Assembly: GCA_964019655.1 (NCBI GenBank)
Contig: CAXHTR010000008.1
Location: forward strand, 620,001-684,000
From: Perkinsela sp. pyNocScin1
Taxonomy: Eukaryota; Euglenozoa; Kinetoplastea; Prokinetoplastida; Perkinselidae
Length of the DNA stretch: 64,000 bases
Reading direction: 5' to 3'
Made by a program: the position numbers and the translations under genes. Below, in pieces: positions 1 through 8,045 of this stretch. A model generated the notes under the pieces. The model did not search any database. It worked only from the letters and a program-made list of their open reading frames with translations, and was not told where the DNA came from. Positions within the stretch are counted from its first letter, which is position 1. The number at the start of each line of letters is the position of its first letter.

Positions 1-354
1 CCCGAGCTAGGCGCTTTCCCACTCGACCATTTCAGAGAGTGCAGCAATAAGATTCGCGAATACTTCGCCTGTCTTGAGAGAGAAAATCACCTGGCTCCAA
101 AGTGTCGAAACGAAACTCGAGAATACCTAGCCTGCCGCATGGAAAAGGGGTTAATGTCTGATCAAAATATTGGAAACTTTGGGATTCCTGAAACTTCATT
201 TGTTGAGACCAGAAATGAGATGAAGAGTGCCGTACTACAGGCGAAAGCACAAGGATCTGAGGAACTTCGGCGAGTTGCAAACAATTTGGACAAGTTCACT
301 GGCCAAGACGGGTACGAAGTAGATAGCGCACCTGACACTCCCGAGAGATACTGA
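1..354 (+). CDS. COX19: COX19-like twin CX9C protein, 5' end outside window
   Basis: Frame 1 is open from the first base of the window to a TGA at 352-354, giving about 117 residues without the true N-terminus. The first third carries two CX9C motifs, ECSNKIREYFAC and KCRNETREYLAC, preceded by FPLDHF and followed by RMEKGLM. This arrangement is diagnostic of COX19, a soluble intermembrane-space protein with a CHCH helical hairpin that helps deliver copper for cytochrome c oxidase assembly. The tail after the CHCH domain (about 60 residues, charged) is somewhat longer than in yeast or human COX19. The first ATG inside the window (139) lies after the CHCH domain and is not the start. The gene converges on its minus-strand neighbour with only 20 bases between stop codons. 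Seen: motifs and spacing. Inferred: function. Confidence 0.9.
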   Translation, partial: PELGAFPLDHFRECSNKIREYFACLERENHLAPKCRNETREYLACRMEKGLMSDQNIGNFGIPETSFVETRNEMKSAVLQAKAQGSEELRRVANNLDKFTGQDGYEVDSAPDTPERY

Positions 355-374
355 ATCTGAGAATACCAACTACA

Positions 375-1628
375 TCAGTATCGCTTATTAAAGGTGTGCA
401 TCAAGTCAGACGGCAGTTCGATTTGCTGGCTGACGTGCGGATTATGCGAAATAGCTCTCCAAGGTCTATCAAAGTACATTTGCTCAAAGCTTCCCGCATG
501 ATCCTGGGTTAAAGGCTCTGAAAACAGTTTTTGGCTCAGAAGCACCCCGAAGGAAAGGCTCATTTCGGGTAGGTATCGCAGCACCCGTAGATCAAGTGCG
601 TTCAGTAGAGAATGGGCGGTAATAAGCCTCGGGAGAACAAGATGTGGCGCGGGAAACGACCTCGATAAAAAAGCATCAGTAACGCCAACGTAGGGTCCGT
701 ATAGATTGGAGCGAGCGGAGTATAAATCTATATTGGTACGACTACAACTCCTCGAGAGAACGTTGATAGTACCACCATTTGCGCTTGCGCCACAGAAAAG
801 GCGGTCATTCGCGCTCGATTTCTTCCGTGCCTCCTTCATCCACTCGGGCATAGTCTGACGCAGTGCCTTCGTCATATCATCAACAGCCGTCAGTATTTCT
901 TTTGCAGTCATAGGATTCACTGACTGCACTGCACTGCTCGAATTTCCCCGTGCCTTCACTGTTCGCCGCTGGTAGTTCTCCAGGATCAAATCGTGCACAT
1001 CTTGTGCTGTGTGCTGTGTATCCCATACGTCAGTTGTATCATCACAAGGATCATCGAAGAGCTGTACAACGTCTTCATTGTGCGCGTTTTCAGGGTTTTT
1101 GAGCATCTTACGTCGGAAGAACACAACTCTGTCGTCGATTTCTGTCCATGCAATCACGTTGTCTGCCATACGCAGCGATATCCCCGCTGCGACGATGTAT
1201 GCGATGTGTGCGTAGCGGTCAATCTGTGCGGCATTCGCGAGCTCAAACTGTATCATGAAGCGCTTTGTCAGATCGCTGAAAACTTCTTTCGCATTCACTG
1301 CCGATGCGAAGGGCTCCACGACAACAGCGGCCATTTCTCGCGGGCGCATGCGCGCTTCGTCCATACGTCCCTGTATCTGGAAGAAGACGTTTTCAAGGGC
1401 TTTCACCCCGTGTGGGTTGATAAAGCCCTCAGTCACCATTGCGGACATAGGCGGCAGTTGCACAGAGTTATGAAATATCTGCTTACGCATGATCGATTGC
1501 TTGGGGTAAACAGATGCTATTGTGTAGCTCACTCGATTCCCTGTTCCGACATCAAAGCCACCGCGGGTGATGAATTTTTCCTGATCAAAGCTCGGTGATT
1601 TGCGTAATGCTATCCAGGTCTTCAGCAT
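375..1628 (-). CDS. hypothetical protein, 417 aa, possible mitochondrial presequence
   Basis: An intact 417-codon frame starts with ATG at 1628. I do not recognise a family. The first 12 residues (MLKTWIALRKSP) are basic and amphipathic-looking and could be a short mitochondrial presequence. Residues about 60-180 look globular and alternate hydrophobic and polar segments; residues about 200-250 are acidic and low in complexity (LFDDPCDDTTD). No transmembrane helix or catalytic signature is obvious. It is transcribed divergently from the ApaH-like phosphatase gene, with 81 bases between the two start codons, and convergently with COX19. It is real by length and by its fit between neighbours; the antisense frames over it look like shadows. 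Confidence 0.65.
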   Translation of the reverse strand: MLKTWIALRKSPSFDQEKFITRGGFDVGTGNRVSYTIASVYPKQSIMRKQIFHNSVQLPPMSAMVTEGFINPHGVKALENVFFQIQGRMDEARMRPREMAAVVVEPFASAVNAKEVFSDLTKRFMIQFELANAAQIDRYAHIAYIVAAGISLRMADNVIAWTEIDDRVVFFRRKMLKNPENAHNEDVVQLFDDPCDDTTDVWDTQHTAQDVHDLILENYQRRTVKARGNSSSAVQSVNPMTAKEILTAVDDMTKALRQTMPEWMKEARKKSSANDRLFCGASANGGTINVLSRSCSRTNIDLYSARSNLYGPYVGVTDAFLSRSFPAPHLVLPRLITAHSLLNALDLRVLRYLPEMSLSFGVLLSQKLFSEPLTQDHAGSFEQMYFDRPWRAISHNPHVSQQIELPSDLMHTFNKRY

Positions 1629-1672
1629 GTAGACTTTAGTCTTTGGCTTTCATTCAAGCGTGAGAAAGTAAA

Positions 1673-1689
1673 ATTTTGTCTATTTATAG
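1673..1689 (+). promoter_or_regulatory. candidate trans-splice acceptor upstream of the ApaH-like phosphatase gene
   Basis: A T-rich run ending in TTTATAG lies 20 bases before the ATG at 1710. In an intronless gene this looks like a polypyrimidine tract plus 3' splice-site AG for a spliced leader. It is a pattern inference only. Confidence 0.4.
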
Positions 1690-1709
1690 GGCATTCACAC
1701 GAATCAAAA

Positions 1710-2834
1710 ATGAAACTCATCACACGAGCACGGGGATTTTTCCAAGGTTGCCGCGAGTGCCTTTTGACGTTCTGCTCCCCCCGCAAAGGGATCAAAACAG
1801 CAGACCCGCACTACAAGCCACGCCCAAAGCGCACCGCTGCTCAAATACAGTTCCTACAAGAAAATGTTGAACCTTTGCAAACTGCAATTCTGTGCGTACA
1901 CTGCAGGAATGTGTTTCCGCTAGAAGATCTTCAAGACAGGCCTCTCGACTTGGCAGAAAAAAATGAAGAGAAGCACGATTCGCAGAGCGATTCTCGAGAA
2001 GTACTTTTACCTCGAATACTCATCATCGGGGACACACACGGCTGTGCGAAGGAATTCAAGGCGCTTCTACAGAACGCGAATTTCGTCAAAGGCACTGATA
2101 TTCTGATACTGACAGGCGATATCATGGTGAAGGGAGGAGAGAGCCGTGAGACCCTTCGTCTTGCGATGGAAACCGGCGCGTTCTTCGTTCGCGGAAACCA
2201 CGACTGGGAAATTTTGCGCCGCCACGGGCGGGCTAGCCCTCCCAGCGAAATCGACACCTCTGATGGCGCAACGACGCACGACCGTGTTGCGCAAGGCCTG
2301 AGCGCTGATGAAGTCGACTACCTCGCAAAGGGTCCACACCTGCTGTACATTCCAACACACGAAGCGGTCATCGTCCATGCAGCGCTGCAATATCCGCTTA
2401 TTGCCCAAACAAATGCGTACGATGCGATGCATGGGAGAAATTACGTTTTAGATAGTGCTGAAATAGATGTGCCTGCTGTTACCAGTGTTCCCGATGTTCC
2501 ATCACCTGATGCGAAAAAAGTGCTCAAGTACTGTCCGCAATGCGCTGTTCCGTTCGAATCAGAGACACTTCGAAATATTCTCTGCACACAAGCGAGTGAA
2601 CCATGCCAGATTATCACAGAAGACATCACAGTGGGGGACCCATGGGCTGAGGTATACCCAGTGGACCATAAAGGCAGCCGCTTGCCGTTCGCGGTGTTCG
2701 GCCACGACGCCCGCAGAAAGCTGCAGAAAGGACCGAACGCGTACGGCATAGATACGGGCTGTGCGTATGGCGGGTCGCTCACTGCGCTTGCGCTTCCATC
2801 GAGAGAGCTTTTCCACGTCGAAAAGTTTGATTGA
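1710..2834 (+). CDS. ApaH-like phosphatase (ALPH, PPP superfamily)
   Basis: The 374-residue frame shows the bacterial-type PPP metallophosphatase motifs in order: GDTHG (about 107-111), GDIMVKG (about 136-142), GNHDW (about 162-166) and, near the end, GHDAR and YGIDTGCAYGG (about 331-357). The GDxxxKG form and the closing GxDTGCxYGG block mark the ApaH-like group rather than PP1/PP2A or Shewanella-like phosphatases. ALPH proteins cleave dinucleoside polyphosphates, and in trypanosomes ALPH1 is the mRNA decapping enzyme, so mRNA 5'-end turnover is plausible. Two CXXC pairs are unusual: one in the 100-residue N-terminal extension (CVHC) and one in an insertion before the last motif (CPQC, followed by a cysteine about 17 residues on). 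A metal-binding accessory domain is possible. The ATG at 1710 follows a pyrimidine tract and AG. Confidence 0.85.
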   Translation: MKLITRARGFFQGCRECLLTFCSPRKGIKTADPHYKPRPKRTAAQIQFLQENVEPLQTAILCVHCRNVFPLEDLQDRPLDLAEKNEEKHDSQSDSREVLLPRILIIGDTHGCAKEFKALLQNANFVKGTDILILTGDIMVKGGESRETLRLAMETGAFFVRGNHDWEILRRHGRASPPSEIDTSDGATTHDRVAQGLSADEVDYLAKGPHLLYIPTHEAVIVHAALQYPLIAQTNAYDAMHGRNYVLDSAEIDVPAVTSVPDVPSPDAKKVLKYCPQCAVPFESETLRNILCTQASEPCQIITEDITVGDPWAEVYPVDHKGSRLPFAVFGHDARRKLQKGPNAYGIDTGCAYGGSLTALALPSRELFHVEKFD

Positions 2835-3041
2835 GTACCAAAGGCAGTGTTTCTTGCAAAGTAAAGAAATTTTTTCTCCGTCTTCAAAGTCTCAAAGGTG
2901 ATTTATGAAAAATTTGTATGCGTACGAATGACTGAGGGCAACTTTGTCTTCGAGAAATCTATGACCATCTGACCGAAGTGTGTGTTTCACTGAGACGCCA
3001 TGCTGGAAAACATGTGAGATCAAAATTTTCGTAAAAACAAG

Positions 3042-3317
3042 TCATCTTGACCCAAGACCAGGGCGCATTCTCGCGTCGTACTGCCTTCGGAGCGTGCCGT
3101 AGTCATCCTCTGTGAGCAATGGACGGTAATGGTAGTCCGGATCGACTTGTTCGGTTGCATCAGCTTTGGTTTCTTTTCCCGCGTGTATCTCCACGCTCTG
3201 TGGGCGTGGCGTGTAGTCTTGCATGCGTACCTGCGGCTGTGCTTTCCGCTGCCCCGCCCGCTTCAAAAGTCCCTGCATCAACGGTGTGACCTTTTTCTCT
3301 TTGTTGCATTCAGACAT
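3042..3317 (-). CDS. small hypothetical protein, 91 aa
   Basis: This ATG-initiated frame encodes a charged, hydrophilic protein with no transmembrane helix. The N-terminus is lysine-rich; residues about 60-91 (YHYRPLLTEDDYGTLRRQYD) look like a short conserved helical motif. No family is recognised. It is the last gene of the minus-strand run, convergent with the phosphatase gene 207 bases away. Upstream of the ATG is a pyrimidine-rich stretch but no close AG. It may be a real small gene or a chance frame; composition and position favour real. Confidence 0.5.
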   Translation of the reverse strand: MSECNKEKKVTPLMQGLLKRAGQRKAQPQVRMQDYTPRPQSVEIHAGKETKADATEQVDPDYHYRPLLTEDDYGTLRRQYDARMRPGLGSR

Positions 3318-3541
3318 AGTGAAATTTACGTCGAAAGGAAAAATTCTGTAATCAGTAAGGCGCTTGCGGAAACTTCTCAGAAAACTTGCAAACCGTATTG
3401 GCTACCAATCGCCTTTTGAGAAAAAGTGATCAGCACATGCGCTATTTATAGGCTATTGTTTACGTATATGCTAGTGAAGCGGCAAATATCAACATTAGAA
3501 GCGCGTTCGTTTCGATGGAGCTCGGAGACTTTGCAAGATCC

Positions 3542-6500
3542 CTAGTCCTCATCATCAAAGTCCAGCGTCGGGAGTTCGCGTGCCTTTGGCTTGGAAGCTG
3601 CTGCTTTTTCATGTGAGCGCTGGATAAAGTCGTCATCATCGTCATCGTCGCCAGCAAAGTCGATGGAGGGCTTTTGAGAGACGTTCGGAAGCTCTGTGGC
3701 CTGCGGTAAAGGGTGAGACTTGAGTGATTTTTGCGGGCTGGGCTTTGATTGGGGTGGTTCCTTCGCACTTGGCGGTAAGAATGCATCATCATCGTCGTCG
3801 AAATTGACAGCTGGCTTTAGCGGCGCTGCCGATCCCTGTGCTACAGCTTTTGGTGGGATAGGTGATTCCAGTTCTGTTGCTTTCTTTGGGACAGGCGGAA
3901 GAAAATCATCATCGTCCAAATCATGGAATGAGCGCTTCGGAAGACTATCCGCTTTGGGAGCTGGGCTCACATTTGGACGAGCTTGGGTTTTCGGCGCAGG
4001 CGGGAGGAAGTCCTCTTCGTCGTCATCAAAATCAGCTGCCGGCCCTTTCGAATCAGCGTTCCCTTTGGTGACTGGCTCCAGTCGCGCCGAAACTTGATCT
4101 TTACGTACTGATTTTCCTGCTGGCGCTGCGGACTCATCTCGCTGCACGGGTTTTGCTGTGCTCGCTTGACCAACAGCCGGTGCAGATTTCAGCGGCTCAA
4201 GGAAGTCGTCTTCATCGTCATCATCAAAGAGTGACACTGGCTTTTTAACCTCACTGGGCTGCGGCTGACCGGACTTCTTTGGGGCCGGCGGCAAGAAGTC
4301 ATCATCATCGTCATCGTCGTCGAAGAGGCTCGCAGGCTTTTTGCCTTCCGGCTTTGCTCCAGCTACCGGCTTCGATGCCGAAGCCTTCGGGGCGGGAATA
4401 AAGTCCTCCTCTTCGTCGTCATCATCGTACAGCATGGGCCGGTTCAAAGCAGCTTTCGGTGCCTCTTGGGGCTTCACATGCGGAGCACTCGAAGCTGTTG
4501 TGGGTGTGCGCTTTTTGTCACCTTCACCATTCGTGGTAGAAGGGCTTTCCACTGTCCTGTCTTCCGCCTTTGAAGGTAGCTCAATCTTTGGGGCCACCTT
4601 GTTTACTTTGTTCAGCTCTGACTTTGGAATGAAGTCATCATCGTCGTCGTCGTAATCCATGTATGGCTTTCTGACACATCCCTGTGCTATCGGCTCCGTC
4701 TTCTGCGGTTGCGGTTCCAGAGGCACTTTGCTTGTAGTTGGAGTATCTTTGCCCTCAACGCTGAAATGAGAAGGCTTCTGGGTATTTGCTGCTGGCGCTA
4801 CAACAACTTTGGGAGGCTGCGAGCTCCGCGGCGGTGGTGCAGTTTTTACCGACGGGGCAAAGTCTTCGTCGTCATCGTCAAAGTCCGTTGTCAGCTGCTT
4901 TTTTGCGACAGCAGCTTTCTTAAGATTGGGTGAAGGAGAAGCACTTAGCTGGGTAGCAGTGGATTTTGCTTCTGGGGGCTTGGTTGTGCTCTTTGAGCCT
5001 GCTACAGTCGCCTCGGATGAAGGCTTTGCCTTTGAGACCTCTGCTGCGCTCGGTGGCACCGATGGCTTGGGTGTTTGATCAGCGCCAACCGCGCCCTTTT
5101 GAGAAAATGTGCTTGACTTTTGTGCTTCGGCATGTTTGTGAGCATCGGGCTGTTGGTTTGTCAAAGGTTTAGACAGGCTAGGCATCGCTTCGCGCGCGGG
5201 CTTCGCAGCTGGAATAAAGTCATCGTCCTCATCGAAGTCGATGAATTTTGCGGATCGGCTTTGCGTAGTTTCTGGTTGCGGAATAGGCTTAGGCTTCACT
5301 GGTGATTCTCTTTGTTTTGTGCTCGCGACAATTTTTTCGGGTGCAGGAGCCTGGGCTTTGATTGGCGATTTCTGGTGTTCGACTGACTTATTGATGGGGG
5401 CATTCATCGGTACTGGGACAAAGTCGTCATCATCGTCAAAGTCGATCGCGGGAGTTTTCGGGCGAGCTGACAAGCCTTGCACAGACTCTGTTGGTGTCGA
5501 AGAACCTTTGTCTGGCAAAATTGTACCTGTGGCAGTGGGATTTGGCTTGGATTCACTTGCCGCTGACTGTGCAGCAGTAGTGCTCTTTGGGGTGGTAGCT
5601 GGCTTTACAGTAGCAAAATCCATATCATCGTCAAACTCTGCCAAAGGCTTCTCAGTTGGCTTTTTTATAAATTCTGGTGCAATTTGGGCCTTCGGTACCG
5701 CCCGAACTGGGATCGAACTTGCATTCGCTGCAGGTGAAGTGTCTTTACCTGCTTTGATAGGCTCTTTCGACGTGGAACCTACAGTAGGATTTGGTGCAGA
5801 GCGTGGCGCAGGGGAGGTCTTATCAGGCACAGTATTCGGCTTTGAATGAGCTATGGGAGAATCTGGGATGTTTTTCTTGGCCGGAGCTTGGTATGTGCTA
5901 CCTTGCTTCAACTGGTTGGCATCCTTGTTTACTGTTAAAGTGTCATTCGATTTTTGCGCACTTTTCGCTGATATAGGCGTAGCATTCGAAAAAAAGTTTT
6001 CTTCGTCGTATTCCATCGTAAACATTTTCTTCGGGGCTTCGCTTTGCTGCTCGGCCTGCTGTTCTACCTTTTGGACGACTTCGATCTTCTCTCCGGATGG
6101 TTTCTTATCCGATCCTTGAGGGGCTTGGAAAGAGGGCTCAGATTTTCGCGGAGTGTGTGTTGGCATAGAAGTTGCAGGCTTTGGCCTATTTTTGGCAGCC
6201 TCAAGCATTTCCTCAATATCGTCATCAAAGTGCAATGCGGGCCGTGGTTTGACGTCTTTCTTTTGCGATGCAGTTGCTGCAGGCTTGGTGAAGCTCTTGA
6301 CTTCCTTAGGTGGCTCTACCCTAGAAGTCGGAGCTGGTTTGGTCGTTGGCATTGTTTGCTTCGGGGTCTCGGGTTTTAAGACGGGCTTTTCAGCTTTATC
6401 TTTACCCGCTTTCTGCACGCTACCCGGTTTCTGCGCTGCTTGCTGTGCATGCACACCTCTCTCAGGCTTGAGCTCGAATTCTGCTTCTTCCAAGTCCCAG

Positions 6501-7162
6501 CCTTGTGTCGATGCAGCCGCGTCATTCTTCTTACTAAGAACCTCGCCAACCTGTATTTTTCCTGCAGTAATTCGCTCACCTATCTGCGTTCCGAAATCGG
6601 CTTTAAAGTCAAGTTTTTCAACAATCGCTTGTCGATCCGGTTTACGCTCAGTGTCAGATTTGAATGGCTCAGACACTTTTTTCTGTTGTTTTTCTTGCGA
6701 GGAGCTCACAGGTAGCTTTCCGATCGATGCATCAGGGGCATGCGGACATACCTGATCGAAGGAAGCATACTTTGTCTCATAGACGTGAAATGCTTCTTGA
6801 ATGTCTGCTGCTGTGAACAACGCGGGGGCGCAAAAATTATTTCCGTGAAAATCCGCTGTTAAACTTTGGCGTCGGTCTCTCTGTACGATTCTCCTCGGTG
6901 CGTTGCTACCCGATTTCTTTCTAGTAACACGCTTTCTTGGTGGAGATACGTGAGCTTTGGCTTTCGAAACCTTAGCTGTGGTTTTCTTTGTCATGATTTT
7001 TTTCGAAATCTTCACGCAGCGAGCGCCTGATTTGGCAGATTTATCGCGAAGCGCAGTTAAATTGAACAGCGGGAAAGAGTATGCCGCGTTGTTCCCTGTG
7101 CGTATTCCACGTACGTGAAAGAAAGTATTGAAGCTTCGAAGCAAAAAGAAGCTCGAATTCAT
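3542..7162 (-). CDS. large acidic-repeat protein with about 15 FDDDD-F motifs (FAM21-tail-like)
   Basis: About 1,206 residues from ATG 7162; the frame is open to 7240 through a TTG, and an alternative ATG is at 6994. I prefer 7162 because a long pyrimidine tract and AG end 10 bases before it, but MTKK at 6994 is also a natural start. After a basic N-terminal 50 residues (lysine/arginine-rich from MTKK) the protein is low-complexity P/K/S/A/T linker broken every 30-90 residues by acidic motifs such as SLFDDDDDDDDFLPPA, MDYDDDDDDFIPK and IDFDEDDDFIPA. I count about 15, ending with the C-terminal LDFDDED. The pattern (hydrophobic-F, 3-8 acidic residues, F-hydrophobic) resembles the LFa repeats of the FAM21 tail, which bind retromer VPS35 and CAPZ, or acidic adaptor-binding motifs. 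No FAM21 head domain is visible. Function is inferred only from motif shape. Confidence 0.7.
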   Translation of the reverse strand: MNSSFFLLRSFNTFFHVRGIRTGNNAAYSFPLFNLTALRDKSAKSGARCVKISKKIMTKKTTAKVSKAKAHVSPPRKRVTRKKSGSNAPRRIVQRDRRQSLTADFHGNNFCAPALFTAADIQEAFHVYETKYASFDQVCPHAPDASIGKLPVSSSQEKQQKKVSEPFKSDTERKPDRQAIVEKLDFKADFGTQIGERITAGKIQVGEVLSKKNDAAASTQGWDLEEAEFELKPERGVHAQQAAQKPGSVQKAGKDKAEKPVLKPETPKQTMPTTKPAPTSRVEPPKEVKSFTKPAATASQKKDVKPRPALHFDDDIEEMLEAAKNRPKPATSMPTHTPRKSEPSFQAPQGSDKKPSGEKIEVVQKVEQQAEQQSEAPKKMFTMEYDEENFFSNATPISAKSAQKSNDTLTVNKDANQLKQGSTYQAPAKKNIPDSPIAHSKPNTVPDKTSPAPRSAPNPTVGSTSKEPIKAGKDTSPAANASSIPVRAVPKAQIAPEFIKKPTEKPLAEFDDDMDFATVKPATTPKSTTAAQSAASESKPNPTATGTILPDKGSSTPTESVQGLSARPKTPAIDFDDDDDFVPVPMNAPINKSVEHQKSPIKAQAPAPEKIVASTKQRESPVKPKPIPQPETTQSRSAKFIDFDEDDDFIPAAKPAREAMPSLSKPLTNQQPDAHKHAEAQKSSTFSQKGAVGADQTPKPSVPPSAAEVSKAKPSSEATVAGSKSTTKPPEAKSTATQLSASPSPNLKKAAVAKKQLTTDFDDDDEDFAPSVKTAPPPRSSQPPKVVVAPAANTQKPSHFSVEGKDTPTTSKVPLEPQPQKTEPIAQGCVRKPYMDYDDDDDDFIPKSELNKVNKVAPKIELPSKAEDRTVESPSTTNGEGDKKRTPTTASSAPHVKPQEAPKAALNRPMLYDDDDEEEDFIPAPKASASKPVAGAKPEGKKPASLFDDDDDDDDFLPPAPKKSGQPQPSEVKKPVSLFDDDDEDDFLEPLKSAPAVGQASTAKPVQRDESAAPAGKSVRKDQVSARLEPVTKGNADSKGPAADFDDDEEDFLPPAPKTQARPNVSPAPKADSLPKRSFHDLDDDDFLPPVPKKATELESPIPPKAVAQGSAAPLKPAVNFDDDDDAFLPPSAKEPPQSKPSPQKSLKSHPLPQATELPNVSQKPSIDFAGDDDDDDDFIQRSHEKAAASKPKARELPTLDFDDED

Positions 7163-7172
7163 GAGCAAATAG

Positions 7173-7220
7173 CTTACAAATCGAGGAATAAAAAATTTAA
7201 GGATAATGAGAGGGAATGAA
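7173..7220 (-). promoter_or_regulatory. candidate trans-splice acceptor before the acidic-repeat gene
   Basis: On the minus strand a long C/T-rich stretch ends in TTTGTAAG, 10 bases upstream of the ATG at 7162. It lies in the 99-base spacer after the LRR gene. It supports 7162 as the start. Pattern inference only. Confidence 0.35.
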
Positions 7221-7260
7221 AGCTGTTCTGAGAGTCTCAAGCAATGAATAAAGTACGCTG

Positions 7261-7965
7261 CTACGCGCTGTGCCGCTTCGGGATCTCCTTCAGCCCAACA
7301 ATGCGGTTTTTCTTCAGAATTCTGTTGTCATAGAGATCCCCTGTGACCGATTGAAACTTATTTCGACTAATGTTGAGCTGAAAAAGATTATGCGGCATAT
7401 CGTCGAGCGCAACATTCCCTGTGAATTGATTGCTGCCGACATCGAGTATCTGGAGACCGGGCGGAAGAGCAAGCCAATCAATAGTGCCAGCAAAGCGACA
7501 GTAGTTGATATGGAGCTCTTTGAGAGCCCGGGGTAGCGAATGTGCGTTGAGCGTGCCTTCGACCCCGGCATGTCCGATGTTGAAATATTCGACATTCCGC
7601 GGAATAAAGCCAAGGTCCATAGAACCGCCGCCAAGCTTGACTGGTGACATTATTTGACTCCAGCTGATGCGTGTCACCTGGAGATTTTCATTGCAGAAAA
7701 CATTCGCCCACAGGCACGCATCTGCCCACTCACCGCTCTTTTGCTTGAATATCTTGTTTCGCTGGACATTCTGTATGAGGTGCTGCATAGACTCGTGGTC
7801 TTCTGAGTGGCCTGCGACATCGAGTGACGGGCATCGCTGGAGCGTGTCAAACCTTCTAAGAGGGGCCAAAACAGGCTCGTTATTAACCGTTGAGCGGAAA
7901 TTGAGGAGAAGGCTACAGGCAGAGACGAGCAGAAGTATCAGGGTGACGAGACTAATGGTTGACAT
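7261..7965 (-). CDS. secreted or membrane-anchored leucine-rich repeat protein
   Basis: 234 residues starting at an ATG one base after a TTCATAAATAG acceptor-like stretch. Residues about 3-22 (SLVTLILLLVSACSLLL) form a signal peptide or signal anchor. A cysteine-containing cap (GEWADACLWANVFC, about 90-105) precedes four to five LRR units of the form LPxxLxxLxLxxNxFTG (for example LPPGLQILDVGSNQFTGNV). The repeats and the W-C cap resemble the surface LRR proteins abundant in kinetoplastids and some other protists, where they are usually surface or secreted proteins of unknown ligand. Broken paralogues lie at 35.6-36.7 kb in this window. The protein ends with a basic tail without a second membrane segment. 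Confidence 0.8.
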   Translation of the reverse strand: MSTISLVTLILLLVSACSLLLNFRSTVNNEPVLAPLRRFDTLQRCPSLDVAGHSEDHESMQHLIQNVQRNKIFKQKSGEWADACLWANVFCNENLQVTRISWSQIMSPVKLGGGSMDLGFIPRNVEYFNIGHAGVEGTLNAHSLPRALKELHINYCRFAGTIDWLALPPGLQILDVGSNQFTGNVALDDMPHNLFQLNISRNKFQSVTGDLYDNRILKKNRIVGLKEIPKRHSA

Positions 7966-8045
7966 TCTATTTATGAATTAAAGTATGGTGGTGATGTATC
8001 TTGATGAAAAAGCAACTGATTGACGAGATTTTTACAATTGATCCA

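Noticed and set aside
993-1598. 201-codon plus-strand frame opposite the 417-aa gene
   Set aside because: Cysteine/histidine-rich composition typical of antisense reading; no features and no suitable start context.
5690-5720. tRNA-like string (GGGATCGAACT) on the minus strand
   Set aside because: It lies inside the acidic-repeat coding frame and no acceptor, D or anticodon stem can be paired around it.
5241-5849. Serine/glycine-rich plus-strand frames opposite the acidic-repeat gene
   Set aside because: Repeated SSSSS tracts are simply the complement of GAT/GAC aspartate repeats.
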